Source: Ornithorhynchus anatinus (Eukaryota > Chordata > Mammalia > Monotremata > Ornithorhynchidae). Taken from it: a stretch of 64,000 nucleotides of DNA. This document shows positions 12,501-24,878 of this stretch, one piece after another; position 1 is the first letter of the stretch, and every line of letters begins with the position of its first letter. Location: the NCBI RefSeq assembly GCF_004115215.2, contig NC_041751.1, positions 33,247,958 through 33,311,957 of the forward strand, written 5' to 3'. The notes under the pieces are model-generated. The model was given only the letters and a program-made list of their open reading frames with translations. It was not told the origin of the DNA and searched no databases. Position numbers and translations under genes: made by a program.

Positions 12501-15500
12501 TTCATTCATTCATTCAGTAGTATTTATTGAGCGCTTACTATGTGCAGAGCACTGTACTAAGCGCTTGGAATGAACAAGTCGGCAACAGATAGAGACAGTC
12601 CCTGCCGTTTGACGGGCTTATGGTCTAACTGGGGGAGACGGACAGACGAGAACGATGGCAATAAATAGAGTCGAGGGGAAGAACGTCTCGTAAAAACAAT
12701 GGCAACTAAATAGAATCGAGGCGATATACAATTCATTAACAAAATAAATAGGGTAATGGAAATATATACAGTCGAGCGGACGAGTACAGTGCTGAGGGGA
12801 TGGGAAGGGAGAGGTGGAGGAGCAGAGGGAAAGGGGGAAAAAGAGGGTTTAGCTGCGGAGAGGTGAAGGGGGGGTGGTAGAGGGAGTAGAGGGAGAAGAG
12901 GAGCTCAGTCTGGGAAGGCCTCTTGGAGGAGGTGAGTTTTAAGTAGGGTTTTGAAGAGGGGAAGAGAATCAGTTTGGCGGAGGTGAGGAGGGAGGGCGTT
13001 CCAGACCGCGGGAGGACGCGGCCCAGGGGTCGACGGCGGGATAGGCGAGACCGAGGGACGGTGAGGAGGTGGGCGGCGGAGGAGCGGAGCGTGCGGGGTG
13101 GGCGGTAGAAAGAGAGAAGGGAGGAGAGGTAGGAAGGGGCGAGGTGACGGAGAGCCTCGAAGCCTAGAGTGAGGAGTTTTTGTTTGGAGCGGAGGTCGAT
13201 GGGCAACCACCGGAGTTGTTTAAGAAGGGGAGTGACACGCCCGGATCGTTTCTGCGGGAAGATGAGCCGGGCAGCGGAGTGAAGAATAGACCGGAGCGGG
13301 GCGAGAGAGGAGGAAGAGAGGTCAGAGAGAAGGCTGACACAGTAGTCTAGCCGCGATATAACGAGAGCCCGTAGTAGTAAGGTAGCCGTTTGGGTGGAGA
13401 GGAAAGGGCGGATCTTGGCGATATTGTAAAGGTGAAACTGGCAGGGTTTGGTAACGGATAGGATGCGTGGGGTGAACGAGAGAGACGAGTCAAGGATGAC
13501 ACCGAGATTGCGGGCCTGAGAGACGGGAAGGACGGTCGTGCCATCCACGGTGATAGAGAAGTCCGGGAGAGGACCGGGTTCGGGAGGGAAGATGAGGAGC
13601 TCAGTCTCGCTCGTGTCGAGTTTTAGGTGGCGGGCCGACATCCAGGTGGAGACGTCCCGGAGGCGGGAGGAGATGCGAGCTTTTACGAGATGTTCTTCCC
13701 CTTGACGCTGTTTACTGCCATTGTTCTTGTCTGTCCGTCTCCCCCGATTAGACTGTAAGCCCGTCAAACGGCAGGGACTGTCTCTATCTGTTGCCGACTT
13801 GTTCATCCCAAGCGCTTAGTACAGTGCTCTGCACATAGTAAGCGCTCAATAAATACTATTGAATGAATGAATGAATGAATGCGAGCCTGAAGGGACGGGG
13901 AGAGGACAGGGGCGGAAATGTAGATCCGCGTGTCATCTGCATAGAGATGGTAGTCAAAGCCGTGAGAGCGAATGAGTTCACCGAGGGAGTGAGTGTAAAT
14001 GGAGAACGGAAGAGGGCCAAGAACTGACCCTTGAGGAACTCCAACGGTTAAAGGATGGGAGGGGGAGGAGGCGCCAGCGAAGGAGATCGAGAACGACCGG
14101 CCAGAGAGGTGAGAGGAGAACCGGGAGAGGACGGAGTCCGTGAAGCCAGGGTGAGATAAGGTATGGAGGAGGAGGGGATGGTCGACAGTGTCAAAGGCAG
14201 CAGAGAGGTCGAGGAGGATGAGAATGGAGTAGGAGCCATTGGATCTGGCAAGAAGGAGGTCACGGGTTACCTTAGAGAGAGCAGTCTCGGTAGAGTGGAG
14301 GGGACGGAAGCCAGATCGGAGGGGGTCTAGGAGAGAATGGGAGTTAAGGAATTCTAAGCATCGATCGTAGATGACTCGTTCTAGGATTTTGGAAAGGAAG
14401 GGTAGTAGGGAGATAGGGCGATAACTGGAGGGAGAAGTGGGGTCGAGAGCGGGTTTTTTTAGGATGGGGGAGATGTGGGCATGTTTGAAGGCAGCGGGGA
14501 AGGAGCCATTGGAGATTGAGTGGTTAAAGATAGAAGTTAAGGAAGGGAGGAGGGCAGGGGCGACGGTTTTAATAAGGTGAGAGGGAATGGGGTCCGAGGC
14601 GCAGGTGGAGGGGGTGGCACTCACGAGCAGGGAGGAGATCTCCTCTGAGGATACCGCAGGGAAGGATGGGAAAGTAGGGGAGAGGGTCGGTGGGGGGGAG
14701 GGGAGAGGCGGAGGGCTGACTTTGGGGAGCTCAGATCTGATTGTGTTGATTTTCGTGAGGAAATAGGTGGCCAGATCATTGGGGGTGAGAGATGGGGGAC
14801 GGGGAGGAACAGGGGGCCTAAGGAGAGAGTTAAAGGTCCGGAACAGTCGGCGGAGGTGACGGGCATGGGTGTCGACGAGGGAGGAGAAGAAGTTTTGCCT
14901 GGCGGAGGAGAGGACAGAGTTAAGGCAGGAAAGGATAAATTTGAAGCGTGTGAGGTCGGCTCGGTGCTTGGACTTTCGCCAGCAGCGCTCGGCAGCTCGA
15001 GCATAGGAGCGTAGGAGGCGGACGGAGGAGGTGATCCGGGGCCTGGGTTAGTGGAGCGAGAGCGGCGGAGGGAAAGGGGGGCGAGAGAGTCGAGATGAGT
15101 AGAGAGGGTGGAGTTGAGAGCGGAGACCCGATCATCGAGAGTGGGAAGTGAGGACAGGGCGGCAAGGTGAGGAGAGATGCTTTTGGAAAGACGGATGGGA
15201 TCGAGAGAGCGGAGGTCCCTGTGGGGCAGTAGCGAAGATTTGCAGGGGGAGGGAGTGTGAGAGATGAGGCAGGTGAGAAGGTTATGGTCAGAGAGAGGGA
15301 TTTCAGAGTCGGTGAGGGAGGAGGTAGTGCAGCGGTAGGAGATGACGAGATCGAGGGTGTGACCGAGTCGGAGAGTGGGCGCGGTATGGTGGAGGAGGAG
15401 GTCGGCAGAGTCGAGGAGGGATAGCAGGCGGGCGGCAGAGGAGTCGTCGGGTACATCCGTATGGATGTTGAAGTCTCCGAGGATCAGAGTGGGCAGAGAG

Positions 15501-15735
15501 AAGGAGGGAAGGAAGGTGAGAAAGGGGTCCAGGTGGTTGAAGAAGTCGGAGGTGGGACCGGGAGGGCGGTAGATGACAGCGACAAGTATCCGGAGGGGGT
15601 GGTAGAGGCGAATGATATGGGCTTCGAAGGAGGGGAAGGAGAGGGAGGGAGGAGGAGGGATAGTGTGGAAGCGGCAACGGGGTGAGAGGAGCAAGCCGAC
15701 GCCTCTTCCCTTACCGGTGAGTCTGGGGGAGTGAG
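12501..15735 (-). mobile_element. L2 LINE, 5'-truncated, antisense (copy A)
   Basis: Reading on the - strand gives an apurinic-type endonuclease part (about 15740-14900; GDFNIH and SDHNLL), then a reverse transcriptase (14624-13880) with [24 protein letters not shown] and the active-site YADDT. A C-terminal region (13680-12900) holds [13 protein letters not shown] and LQRLRWLPID-like wording, and a 3' tail ends in GAAT repeats at 12501. The endonuclease N-terminus is missing. The coding part is spread over at least three frames and is split by an L2 tail insertion at 13681. It lies in the ancestral SINE of unit 2, with a loss of about 11 bp of target and no clear target repeat. Confidence 0.9.
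13681..13878 (+). mobile_element. Short L2 3'-end insertion (sense) nested in L2 copy A
   Basis: 198 bp of L2 3' end only, ending in GAAT repeats. It is flanked by ATGCGAGC at 13673-13680 and again at 13879-13886, a clear 8-bp target duplication that marks a genuine retrotransposition. Nearly identical to the fragment at 41205-41362. Confidence 0.9.
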
Positions 15736-16504
15736 ACTCTAGCACTTACTACAGTGCCTGGCACAGAGTAAGTGGTTAACAAATGCCAATTAAAAAAAGT
15801 CTCAGTGTGGCCAGCAATTGGGAGAGTACAAAATAACAATGAGACACATTCCCTGTAAGAAGGGAGCTTACTGTTTAGAGCAGTGAAGACAGATATTAAT
15901 CAACTAATAAATGACAGATATGTTCAAAGGGGATGTGGGGCAGGGAAAGGGGCAGAACAAACGGAGGAAGTGTGGGTGATGCAGAAGGGAGTGGGAGAAG
16001 AGAAAAGGGAGGGAGGGTGGGGGGTTCAGGGTCTTTCCCATCTGCTGGAGGCAGAAAATGACCTGCAGTTGACGGTGGGGGAAATGGTAAGAGTTTGCCC
16101 AAAGACCATCAGGAACCCATTGGCTAGTCAAGACAATGACATAGACGATGGTGACAACGGATCCAGCTTTGATTCAGTCAGTCAGCCAGTCAATCAGTTG
16201 TTTTTAATAAGCACTTACTCTGCGCGGGGCACTGTGGTAAATGCTTGGGAGAGTACAATAGAACAATAAACGGACAACCTCCCTGCCCACAACAAGCTTC
16301 ATGGTTCCTTCTGTCATCTAGTCTGCTCTTTTGTCCACTCCTCCCTAGCTCAGCTGCCTTGCTCTCCCTCATTCCACCCAGTGCTCCCAGTTTGGGATCT
16401 TTTTTTTCCTCAGCTGGTTCCGCAATTGATAAAAATTGAAGAACAAACAGCAGAGTCCTGTATCCCCTGATCTCTCCTCTGAAGCCAAACCCTGTTATCA
16501 CAGA

Positions 16505-16566
16505 GTTACCATAATGCAGTGGTTATCACGGTTGCCTAGCACGGGAAAGGTAACTGGGAAGAAAGA
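16505..16566 (+). pseudogene. tRNA-Val-like relic (unit 2)
   Basis: Same T-armless relic as in unit 1, more worn: acceptor start GTTACCATAATGCAGTGG, anticodon loop CTAGCAC, and GGGAAAGG in place of GCGAAAGG, which breaks the anticodon stem. Confidence 0.65.
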
Positions 16567-16607
16567 CATTTTGGTTCACCGAACAAAAGCTTCTCCCAAA
16601 TAACAAC

Positions 16608-16882
16608 AAGAATGATAATAATGATAACGGTATGTGTCAAGCGCTTCCAATGTGTCAGGCACTGTACTAAGTGCCGGGGGAGTGGCAAGGTAATGAGAGT
16701 AGACATAGTCCCTATCCCAGGTAGGACTCACAGCCTTAATCCCCATTTTACAGATGAGGGAACGGAGGCCTTGAGTAGTTGAGTGACTTGCCCATGGTCA
16801 CACGGTAGACAAGTGGTGGAACCCAGGTCCTTCTGACCCCAGGCCCACGCTCTATCCACTAGGCCTTGCTGCTTCTCCATAA
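16608..16882 (-). repeat. CORE-SINE, antisense, ancestral (unit 2)
   Basis: Orthologous to the copy at 7951-8220, with the same edges. Confidence 0.75.
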
Positions 16883-17047
16883 AGCATTAACGAAGCTCTT
16901 CTCTAGAAGGTGAACTCTGACAGGTCGAACACGTCAGAAGGAGAAATTCTGGAGTCACCTAGTCCCGGATTGGTGGGCCGCAGGGAGGGGAGTCTGAGCA
17001 TTTCCAGAGAAATCCCTATCTGACTGTCAGAGTCTATCCCTGCTCAG

Positions 17048-17210
17048 CAAGTCACTCATCCTCTCCCTCCTGAACACACACTAATCATTCCCTGAGGGAG
17101 GGAGAGACAAGGAAAGTGGATGATAAATACTGCCTCGCTCTTGTTCTGCCCGAGTCTGACTGCCCACGAGCTGTCCTCCCAGCCAGCACGAGCGATGGAG
17201 AAGGGTGAGT
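17048..17210 (+). promoter_or_regulatory. V1R promoter and first exon block, unit 2
   Basis: TAATCA next to TTCCCTGAGGGAG, then GATAAATA, exon with ATG at 17195-17197, and donor AAGG|GTGAGT with GT at 17205. The partner acceptor ends at 19335 (2,131-bp intron). Confidence 0.6.
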
Positions 17211-18004
17211 AGGATAAATCTGCCTCTACCAGTAAAGCGGCAGGGTCGGACTCTGAATTTCGTTCCTTCAATTGTTATTTATTGAGCGCTTATTGTGTGC
17301 AGAGCACTGTACTAAGCGCTTGGAGTGTACAATTTGGCAACAGATGGAGATATTCTCTACCCAACAACGGGTGAATTGGGAAGGACTCATCCTATGGCTC
17401 TGTGTGTTACTGGGGATTCGTTGACCTTGGGATCATGAGAAGCAGTGTGATACTGTGGAGGGAGCACAGGCCTAGTAGTCAGAAGAACCTGGGTTCTAAT
17501 CCCACTCTGCCACTTGTCGGCCGTGTGAACTTGGAGCAAAGCCACTTAGCTTCTCTGGGTCTCAGTTACCTCATCTGTGAAATGGGGATGAAGAATCTGG
17601 GCCCCATATAGGACAGGGATATCGTGCCTAGCCTGACAAATTCGTATCTACCCCAGGGCTGAGTGCAGTGCTTGCCCATTAGTAAGTGCTTAACAAATAC
17701 CACAATTATTATCATGATTATTGATGATTGATTAGGATATTTATTAAACTTCCATGACGCCTCGAACACTGGGCACTGGGCACAAGAGGAGGCAAAAATG
17801 AAGAAATCAGGTACGGTCTCTCACAATCTAGGTGGCGGGAAGGACAAATAAAGACACCGGGAATTAATGGCCTACAACGGGACCTATTAAAGATGTAAAA
17901 TTTCAGAGCTTTAAATAAGCAAAAATGCATTGGAGTGGCCAGATTTCATCCCCCCCACTACACCCACCCAATCTTGGCCTGAACCTCTATATCCTAATCT
18001 CATT

Positions 18005-18263
18005 TAGAAGCAGCGTGGCTCAGTGGAAAGAGCCCGGCCCTGTGAGTCAGAGGTCATGGGTTCTAATCCAGGCTCTGCCACTTGTCAGCTGTGTGACTGT
18101 GGGCAAGTCACTTCGCTTCTCTGGGCCTCAGTTATCTCATCTGTAAAATGGGAATGAAGACTCTGAGCTTCACGTGGGGCAACCCGATTACCCTGTATCA
18201 ACCCGCAGCGCTTAGAACAGTGCTCTGCCCATAGTAAGCGCTTAACAAATACCAAAAAAAAAA
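18005..18263 (+). repeat. CORE-SINE with A-rich tail, shared with unit 4
   Basis: A second SINE lying directly against an older one (18270-18465), ending in a run of A. Unit 4 has the same arrangement at 29253-29516, so it was inserted before these two type A units separated. Confidence 0.7.
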
Positions 18264-19382
18264 AAATTGCCACTTGTCAGCTGTGTGACTTTGGGCAAGT
18301 CACTCAACTTCTCGATGCCTGAGTTACCTCATCTGTAAAATGGGGACTAAGGCTGTGAGTCCCATGTGGGACAACCTGATAACCTGGTATCTAACCCAGT
18401 CCTTAGAACAGTACTTGGCACATAGTAAGCGTTTAACAAATACCATCGCTATTATTATTATTACTTTTGTGGGCAGCGAATGGGTCTGTTATATTGTACT
18501 CTCTCAATCACTTTAGTACAGGGCTCTGCACACAGTAAATGATCAGTAAACAAAAATAGAGAAGCAGCACGGCCTAGTGTTCCCGTGGGCCGAGCACTGT
18601 ACTAAGCGCTTGGGAGAGCAAACTACAACAGAGTAGGTAGACGTGTTCCCTGCCCATCAGGATAGTAGAGTCAATAGGAGTGCAGTTTTGTCTTAATGAC
18701 GATATCATCCGCCCGGAGGCAGCGGCACGTAGCACGGACCTAGGAAGGGAAGAAGCTGGAGTCTAGCAGACCGATGAGGAGTCCGTTACAATAGAATAGC
18801 CATGATATCACCAGAGATTGTTCATTTTGGTGATGGTTAGGGCAGAGAGGAAGGAGTTTATCTGAGAGTCGTGTAGGAATAACCAGCAAAATTTAGCAGT
18901 GAGATCGAACGAGAGAGCTGAAGGACAAGTCGGAGTAGAGGATAACACTCTGGTGGGGGACTTTTAGCATATGTGGGTTGATGGTGAAAGTTAGAAGGGC
19001 AAGGTTTTCCAGCCCTTCCTTCCAAAACTGGGATAAACTAACAGTGCTTGTGTGAGGACCATTACAAGTCAGACAGACTATATGGACTTTTGATGTGAAT
19101 TAATTCGACCCGGAGTCAAATTTCTGAGGGTCAGATATAATATATAATATAATATATAGTATCCAACTAGCTATACCTATCAACAACATATATATAAAAC
19201 AACCTTGTATTCAATATATGTAACATCCTAATACATATCATATCTTCATGAAGTCTCCTCTCTCTCTTTCTGTCTGTCTGTCTTTCTCTCTCTCACTCTC
19301 CAGCAATCCCTCCTCCTTTCAGTTCTTCCCTGCAGGTCGATCTGTAGACGCCTCCCTTAACTCACACTGAGAATTCATATCG

Positions 19383-20309
19383 ATGGGTGATGCTCGGCTC
19401 TCCTTTGGGATTGTGATGCTGTTACAGACCGGCACCGGGCTTTCCGTGAATGCCTTCCTCCTCCTGTTTTATGCCCGAGTTATCTCCACCAGCCACAGGC
19501 TCAGCTCCTCTGACCTGATCCAAGCCCAACTGCCCTTGGCCAACATCGTCATCCTCCTCACGGGGGCCGTCCCAGACACTCTGTCATTCTGGGAGTTGAG
19601 AATTTTCCTGGACGACGTTCTATGCAAACTAACCATGTATCTTTATCGAGTGGCCCGGGGCCTTGCCATCTGCACCGTCTGCCTCCTGAGTGTCTTTCAG
19701 GCCATCACCATCAGCCCCAGCACTGCCCGATGGGCCCGGATCAAAGTCAAATTGCCCAAGTGCTTCCTCCCTGCCTGTATCCTCTCCTGGGTCCTCAATC
19801 TGCTGATAAATGTTGGTACAGCTATGTACACAAGAGGCCCCGCGAACACCACTTTTCATGCCACCTATGATCTTAAGTATTGTACATTGGCTCCTGTCAG
19901 TACAGCAGTCATGTTGGTGAATACTATTCTGTACTTAGCCTCAGATCTGTCCTTGGTAGGGCTCATGAGCTTGGCCAGCGGCTACATGGTGTTTGTCCTG
20001 CACAGGCACCACCGACGGGTCCGGCACCTCCACGGACCCGACCGCTCCCCCGGGGCGATGCCCGAGGTCCGAGCGGCTAAGAGAGTCGTCGCGTTGGCCA
20101 CTCTCTTTGTCCTCCTCTATGGGCGACAGTCAGTTATGTTGAGCATTTTGCTGAACGTGAAAGGGTACTCACTTAATGTGCTTAATAGTCACCTGGTCTG
20201 GACGTTCGCCTTCTCGGTTTTCAGTCCGTTCCTGATGATTGGCAGTGACCAAAGAGTGAGATCATTCTGGAAAAGGGAATCAACTATTTCCAACCTGGAT
20301 CCCTCCTAG
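19383..20309 (+). CDS. Vomeronasal type 1 receptor, type A (V1R-2)
   Basis: Complete 308-residue frame in the family layout given for V1R-1. It differs in the outer loops most open to ligand: VGTAMYTRGPANTTFHATYD in the second outer loop (sequon NTT at 155), STSHRL after span 1, and ARIKVKLPKC before span 4. Cys287 of the other copies is Gly here (IGSDQ). Its 3' flank (GAATCGTAAGCCTTAAAG) is closer to the next, type B gene than to V1R-1, a sign of exchange. AATAAA at 21263-21268, in a SINE tail about 950 bp on, is the likely poly(A) signal. Predicted leader: 14-codon upstream frame ending 12 bp before the ATG. Confidence 0.93.
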   Translation: MGDARLSFGIVMLLQTGTGLSVNAFLLLFYARVISTSHRLSSSDLIQAQLPLANIVILLTGAVPDTLSFWELRIFLDDVLCKLTMYLYRVARGLAICTVCLLSVFQAITISPSTARWARIKVKLPKCFLPACILSWVLNLLINVGTAMYTRGPANTTFHATYDLKYCTLAPVSTAVMLVNTILYLASDLSLVGLMSLASGYMVFVLHRHHRRVRHLHGPDRSPGAMPEVRAAKRVVALATLFVLLYGRQSVMLSILLNVKGYSLNVLNSHLVWTFAFSVFSPFLMIGSDQRVRSFWKRESTISNLDPS

Positions 20310-21978
20310 GATCCCAGGAAAGTCAGCCGCTCTTCCCCAGAGGCTCAGAGCGAGAGTGAATCGTAAGCCTTAAAGACATGACAGAAGCGCCCGTTGTCTC
20401 GAGACACTCACCACATTCCAGTACCCAATCCTCCCTGACACTAAGGGGTGATGTAGGTGTTTCTCAGCAGTGGCCCAGCTCTCCCCTCAGGGTAAGCACC
20501 AAACCATGGCAGCACACGGGATGACCATAGATCTCCCGTAGGCCTCGGGGCATTTGGCCCTTACTTCTAGGACCTGTTCCACTTTTGAGACTTAACGATG
20601 TTTTTCGGGCAAAAGATGTTTTATGCTACGAGATAGACTGGAGGTTCGAATTGAATAATTGGTGGAAATGTTCTACCAGGAAAGCCCTTGAGTGAGAAGG
20701 GGAAGCCAGAGGGAGAGCTAGGGTAAGGAAAAGGGACTGAAAAAGAGGCAGAGAGACAGAGAAAGACAGAGGCAAATAGAGAGAAAGAAAGAGCAGAGAA
20801 TTGAACTCAACTGAACTCTTTTTCCCAAATTTTTCCTTTTGAAACATTACTGATCCCTATCACCTGGACTGCCTACACAACCTTCAGGAGAAGAGAAAAG
20901 ATAAATGGAATTGTGAAAGAAAGACATAGTTGAAGGGTGAAGGTCATTTGGACTAAAGATGACTCTAAATACTACCATTATTGTTGTGAATGATGTAAAT
21001 CTTGAGAAGTAACATGGCCTCATGGAAGGAGAACAGGCCTGGGAGTCAGAGGACCTGGGTTCTGATCCTGCCTCTGCCACTTGTCTGCTGTGTGACCTTG
21101 AAAAGGCATTTAGCTTCTCTATTCCTCACTGATCTCATCTGCAAAATAAGGATTAAGACTGTGAACCCCATGGACGATATGGACTGTATGCAATCTGATT
21201 ATCTTCAATCTACTCTAGCACTTAAAACAGTGCCTGGCACAAGTAAGTGCTTAGCAAATGCCAATAAAAAATGTCTCAGTGTGGCCAGCCATTGGGAGAG
21301 TATAATATAACAATGAGCAGACACATTCCCTGTATAAAGTGAGTTTACTCTTTAGAACAGGGAAAACGTATATTAATTGACTAATAAATGACAGATATGT
21401 TCAGGTGGGGTGTGGGGCTGGGAAAGGGGCAGAACAAAGGGAGGACATCAGGGCGACGCAGAAGGAATTGGCGAAGAGGAAAGGTAGGGAGGGTGGGGTG
21501 TTCAGGTTCTTTCCCATCTGCTGGAGGTAGAAAATGATTTGCAGTTGACAGTGGGGCAAATGGTAAGAGTTTGCCCAAAGATCAACAGGAACCCATTGGC
21601 TAGTCAAGAAAATGACATAGACGAAGGGGACAGCGGATCAAGTTTGATTCAGTCAGTCAACCAGTCAATCAGTTGTATTTATTAAGCGCTTATTGTGCGC
21701 AGGGCACTGTGGTAAGTGCTTGGGAGAGTACAACAGAACAATAAACGGACACCCTCCCTGCCCACAACAAGCTCCATGGTTCCTTCTGTCATCTAGTCGG
21801 GTCTTTTGTCCACTCCTCCCTAGCTCAGCTGCCTTGCTCTCCCTTATTCCACCCAGTGCTCCCAGTTTGGGATCTTTTTTTCCTCAGCTGGTTCTGCAAA
21901 TGATAAAAATCGAAGAACAAACAGGGGAGTCCTGTATCCCCTGATCTCTCCTCTTAAGTCAAGCCCTGTTATCACAGA

Positions 21979-22041
21979 GCTTCCATACTGCAGTGGTTAT
22001 CACATTTGCCTAGCACGCGAAAGGTAACGGGAAAGAAAGAC
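21979..22041 (+). pseudogene. tRNA-Val-like relic (unit 3)
   Basis: Same relic: GCTTCCATACTGCAGTGG, anticodon loop CTAGCAC with stem TTTGC/GCGAA, no T arm. Confidence 0.65.
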
Positions 22042-22308
22042 GTTTTGGTTCACCGTCCTAAACCTTTTCCCAAATAACAGCAACAATGATAATAATGATA
22101 ACGGTATGTGTCAAGCGCTTCCTATGTGCCGGGCACTGTACTAAGTGCCGGGGGTGTGGGAAGGTAATGAGATTAGACATAGTCCCTGTCCCATGTAGGA
22201 CTCACAGCCTAATCCCCATTTTACAGATGAGGGAACTGAGACTCTGAGTAGGTGAGTGACTTGCCCATGGTCACACAGTAGACAAGTGGTGGAACCCTGG
22301 TCCTTCTG

Positions 22309-22470
22309 TGACTGTGTGGAAGTCTCTTAACTTCTCTGGGCCTCAGTTGCCTCACCTGTAAAATGGGGATTAAGACTGTGAGCCTCATGTGGGACAACCT
22401 GATTACCCTGTATGTACCCCAGCGCTTAGAAGAAGTAAGTGCTTGACAAATACCAACATTATTATTATTG
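22309..22470 (+). repeat. 5'-truncated SINE nested in antisense SINE, unit 3 only
   Basis: Sense SINE 3' part inserted into the antisense ancestral SINE with a TTCTG target duplication (22304-22308 and 22471-22475). Unique to this unit, so later than the duplications. Confidence 0.85.
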
Positions 22471-22690
22471 TTCTGACCCCCAGGCCCACGCTCTATCCAC
22501 TAGGCCATGCTGCTTCTCTACGAAGCATTGACGAAGCCCTTCTGTAGAAGGTGAACTCTGACAGGTCGAACACGTCGAAAGGAAAAGCTCTGGGACTGCC
22601 CCGTCCTGGTTTGGTGGGCCGCAGGGAGGGGAGTCTGGGCATTTCCAGAGAAATCCCAATCTGACTGTCAGAGTGGATCGGTGCTCAGCA

Positions 22691-22852
22691 CATCACTCAT
22701 TCTCTCCCTCGTGAACACGCATTAATCATTCCCTGAGGGAGGGGAGAGTCAAGGAAAGCGGCTGATAAATGTCACCTCGATCTTGTTCTGCCTGAGTCTG
22801 ACTGCCCACGAGCTGCCCTCCCAGCCAGTACCAGCGATGGAGAAGGGTGAGT
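22691..22852 (+). promoter_or_regulatory. V1R promoter and first exon block, unit 3
   Basis: TTAATCATTCCCTGAGGGAG element, GATAAATG in the TATA-like position, ATG at 22837-22839, and donor AAGG|GTGAGT with GT at 22847. The partner acceptor ends at 24831 (1,985-bp intron). In this unit the exon 1 ATG is in frame with the receptor after splicing. Confidence 0.6.
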
Positions 22853-24878
22853 GGGATAAATCTGCCTCTCTGTCAGTGAAGCTGCAGGGTCGGATTCTGA
22901 ATTTCATTCGTTCAATCGTATTTATGGAGTGTTTATTGTGTGCAGAGCACTGTACTAAGCGCTTGGAGTGTACAATTTGGCAACAGAAAAAGACAATCCC
23001 TGCCCAACAACGGGTGAATTGGGAAGGACTCATTCCTAGGCTCTGTGTGTTACTGGGGATTCATTGACCTTGGGATCATGAGAAGCAGTGTGGTACAATG
23101 AATAGAGCACGGGCCTGGTAGTCAGAAGAACCTGGGTTCTAATCCCAGCTTTGCCACTTGTCTGCTGTGTGAACTTGGGCAAAGTCATTTAACTTCTCTG
23201 GGCTTCAGTCACCTCATCTGTAAAATGGGGATGAAGAATCCGGGGCCCATATAGGACAGAGATATTGTGTCTAGCCTGACAAATTTGTATCTACCCCAGA
23301 GCTGAGTAAGTGCTTGGCCATTAGTAAGTGCTTAACGAATACTACAACTGTTTTTATTATCATGATTACTGTTGATCGATTAGGATATTTATTAAACTTT
23401 CACGACTCCCTGGACACTGGACACTGGGCACAAGAGGAGGCCAAAATGAAGAAATCACTTACGGTCTCTCACAATCTAAGTGGCAGGAAGGACAAATAAA
23501 GACACCGGGAATTAGTGGCCAACAATGGGACCTATTAAAGATGTAAAACTTCAGAATATTAAATAGTATTAAATAGACAAACATGCACTGGAGTGGCCAG
23601 ATTTCATCCCCCACGCTAAACCCACCCAATCTTGGCGTGAACCTCTATACCCTAATCTCCCTGACAAGCAGCCTGGTTTTGTGGAAGGAGCACCGGCTTG
23701 GGAGTCAGAGTTGGTGGTTTCTAATCCCGGCTCTGCCACTTGTCAGCTGTGTGACTTTGGCCAAGTCTCTTAACTTTGCGGTGCCTCAGTGACTTCATCT
23801 GTAAAATGGAGATTGAGGCTGTGAACCCCACGTGGGACAGCCTGATAACCTGGTATCTAACCCAGTGCTTAGAACAGTGCTTGGCACATAGTAAATGCCT
23901 AACAAATACCACCATCATTATTATTCTCATCGTCAGCAGGGAATGCGCCTGTTACATTGTACTCTCGCATGCACTCTAGTACAGTCCTCCGCATACGGTC
24001 AGTAAAAAAAATAGAGAAGCCGCACGGTCTAGCTTTCCCACTGGCCGAGCACTGTACTAAGCGCTTGGGAGAGCAAACTACAACAGAGGAGGTAGACGTG
24101 TTCCCTGCCCATAAGGATAGTAGAATCCAGAGGAGTGGAGATTTGTCTTAATGACAATAGCATCCTTCTGGAGGCGGCAGCATGTAGCACGGACCGAGGA
24201 AGGGAAGACGTTGGTGCCTAGAAGACCAGTGAGGGGGCTGATACGGTAAACTAGCCATAAATGACCAGAGATTGTTCATTTTGGTAATGGTTAGGGCAGA
24301 GAGGAAGGAGTTTATCTGAGAGTTGCATGAGAATAACCACAAAATTTAGCAGTAAGATTGAATGAGAGAGCTGAAGGACAAGTCGGAGTAGAGGATAAAA
24401 GTCAGGTGATGGACTTTTAGCATATGTAGGATGGTGGCGAAGGTTAGGAGGGCCATGTTTTCCAGCCCTTCCTACCGAAACTGGGATAAACTAACAGTGA
24501 TCGTGGGAGGACCGCTACAAGACAGATAGAATACGTAGGTTTTTAATGTGAATTAATTTAACCCGGAGTCAAATTTCTGAAGGTAAGATATGTTATATAT
24601 AATAGCCAACTACCTATACCTACCGACAATGCGTATATATGTATTTATATTCATATATATATATGAAGCATCCTAATATTAATATACGTAAAAAGGTCCT
24701 GTTATATATTATACCCTAATGAAGCCTCCTCTCTTTATCTCTATCTCTCTGTCTCTCTTTTTGTATGTCTCTCTGTATGTCTGTCTCTCTCATCTCCCTC
24801 CCTCCCTCCTCCTCTCAGCTCTTCCCTGCAGGTCACCCTGTAGGAGCCTCCCTTAACTCGCACTGGAAATTCATACGA

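Larger units (their letters stand above)
11426..20309 (+). repeat. Tandem V1R unit 2 (type A, enlarged by an L2)
   Basis: Map: V1R 3' flank 11426-11710; truncated SINE 11713-11911; purine-rich run 11912-12300; ancestral SINE 12310-12500 and 15736-15797, split by a 3.2-kb antisense L2; L2-like relics 15798-16300; tRNA relic 16505-16566; antisense SINE 16608-16882; promoter and exon 1 block 17048-17210; L2 tail 17265-17372; SINE 17437-17705; unnamed block 17706-18000; SINE pair 18005-18465; L2 tail 18565-18660; old L2/CR1-like relic 18660-19110; AT-rich 19130-19240; CT-rich and acceptor to 19335. Confidence 0.8.

Noticed and set aside
12501-15735. L2 frames as host genes or as an intact mobile element
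   Set aside because: The coding part is truncated, split across frames and interrupted by another insertion.
24765-24878. ATG at 24765 as the V1R-3 start (346 residues)
   Set aside because: It lies in the CT-rich tract ahead of the predicted acceptor, and the added residues come from that tract. An extension through exon 1 is more plausible.
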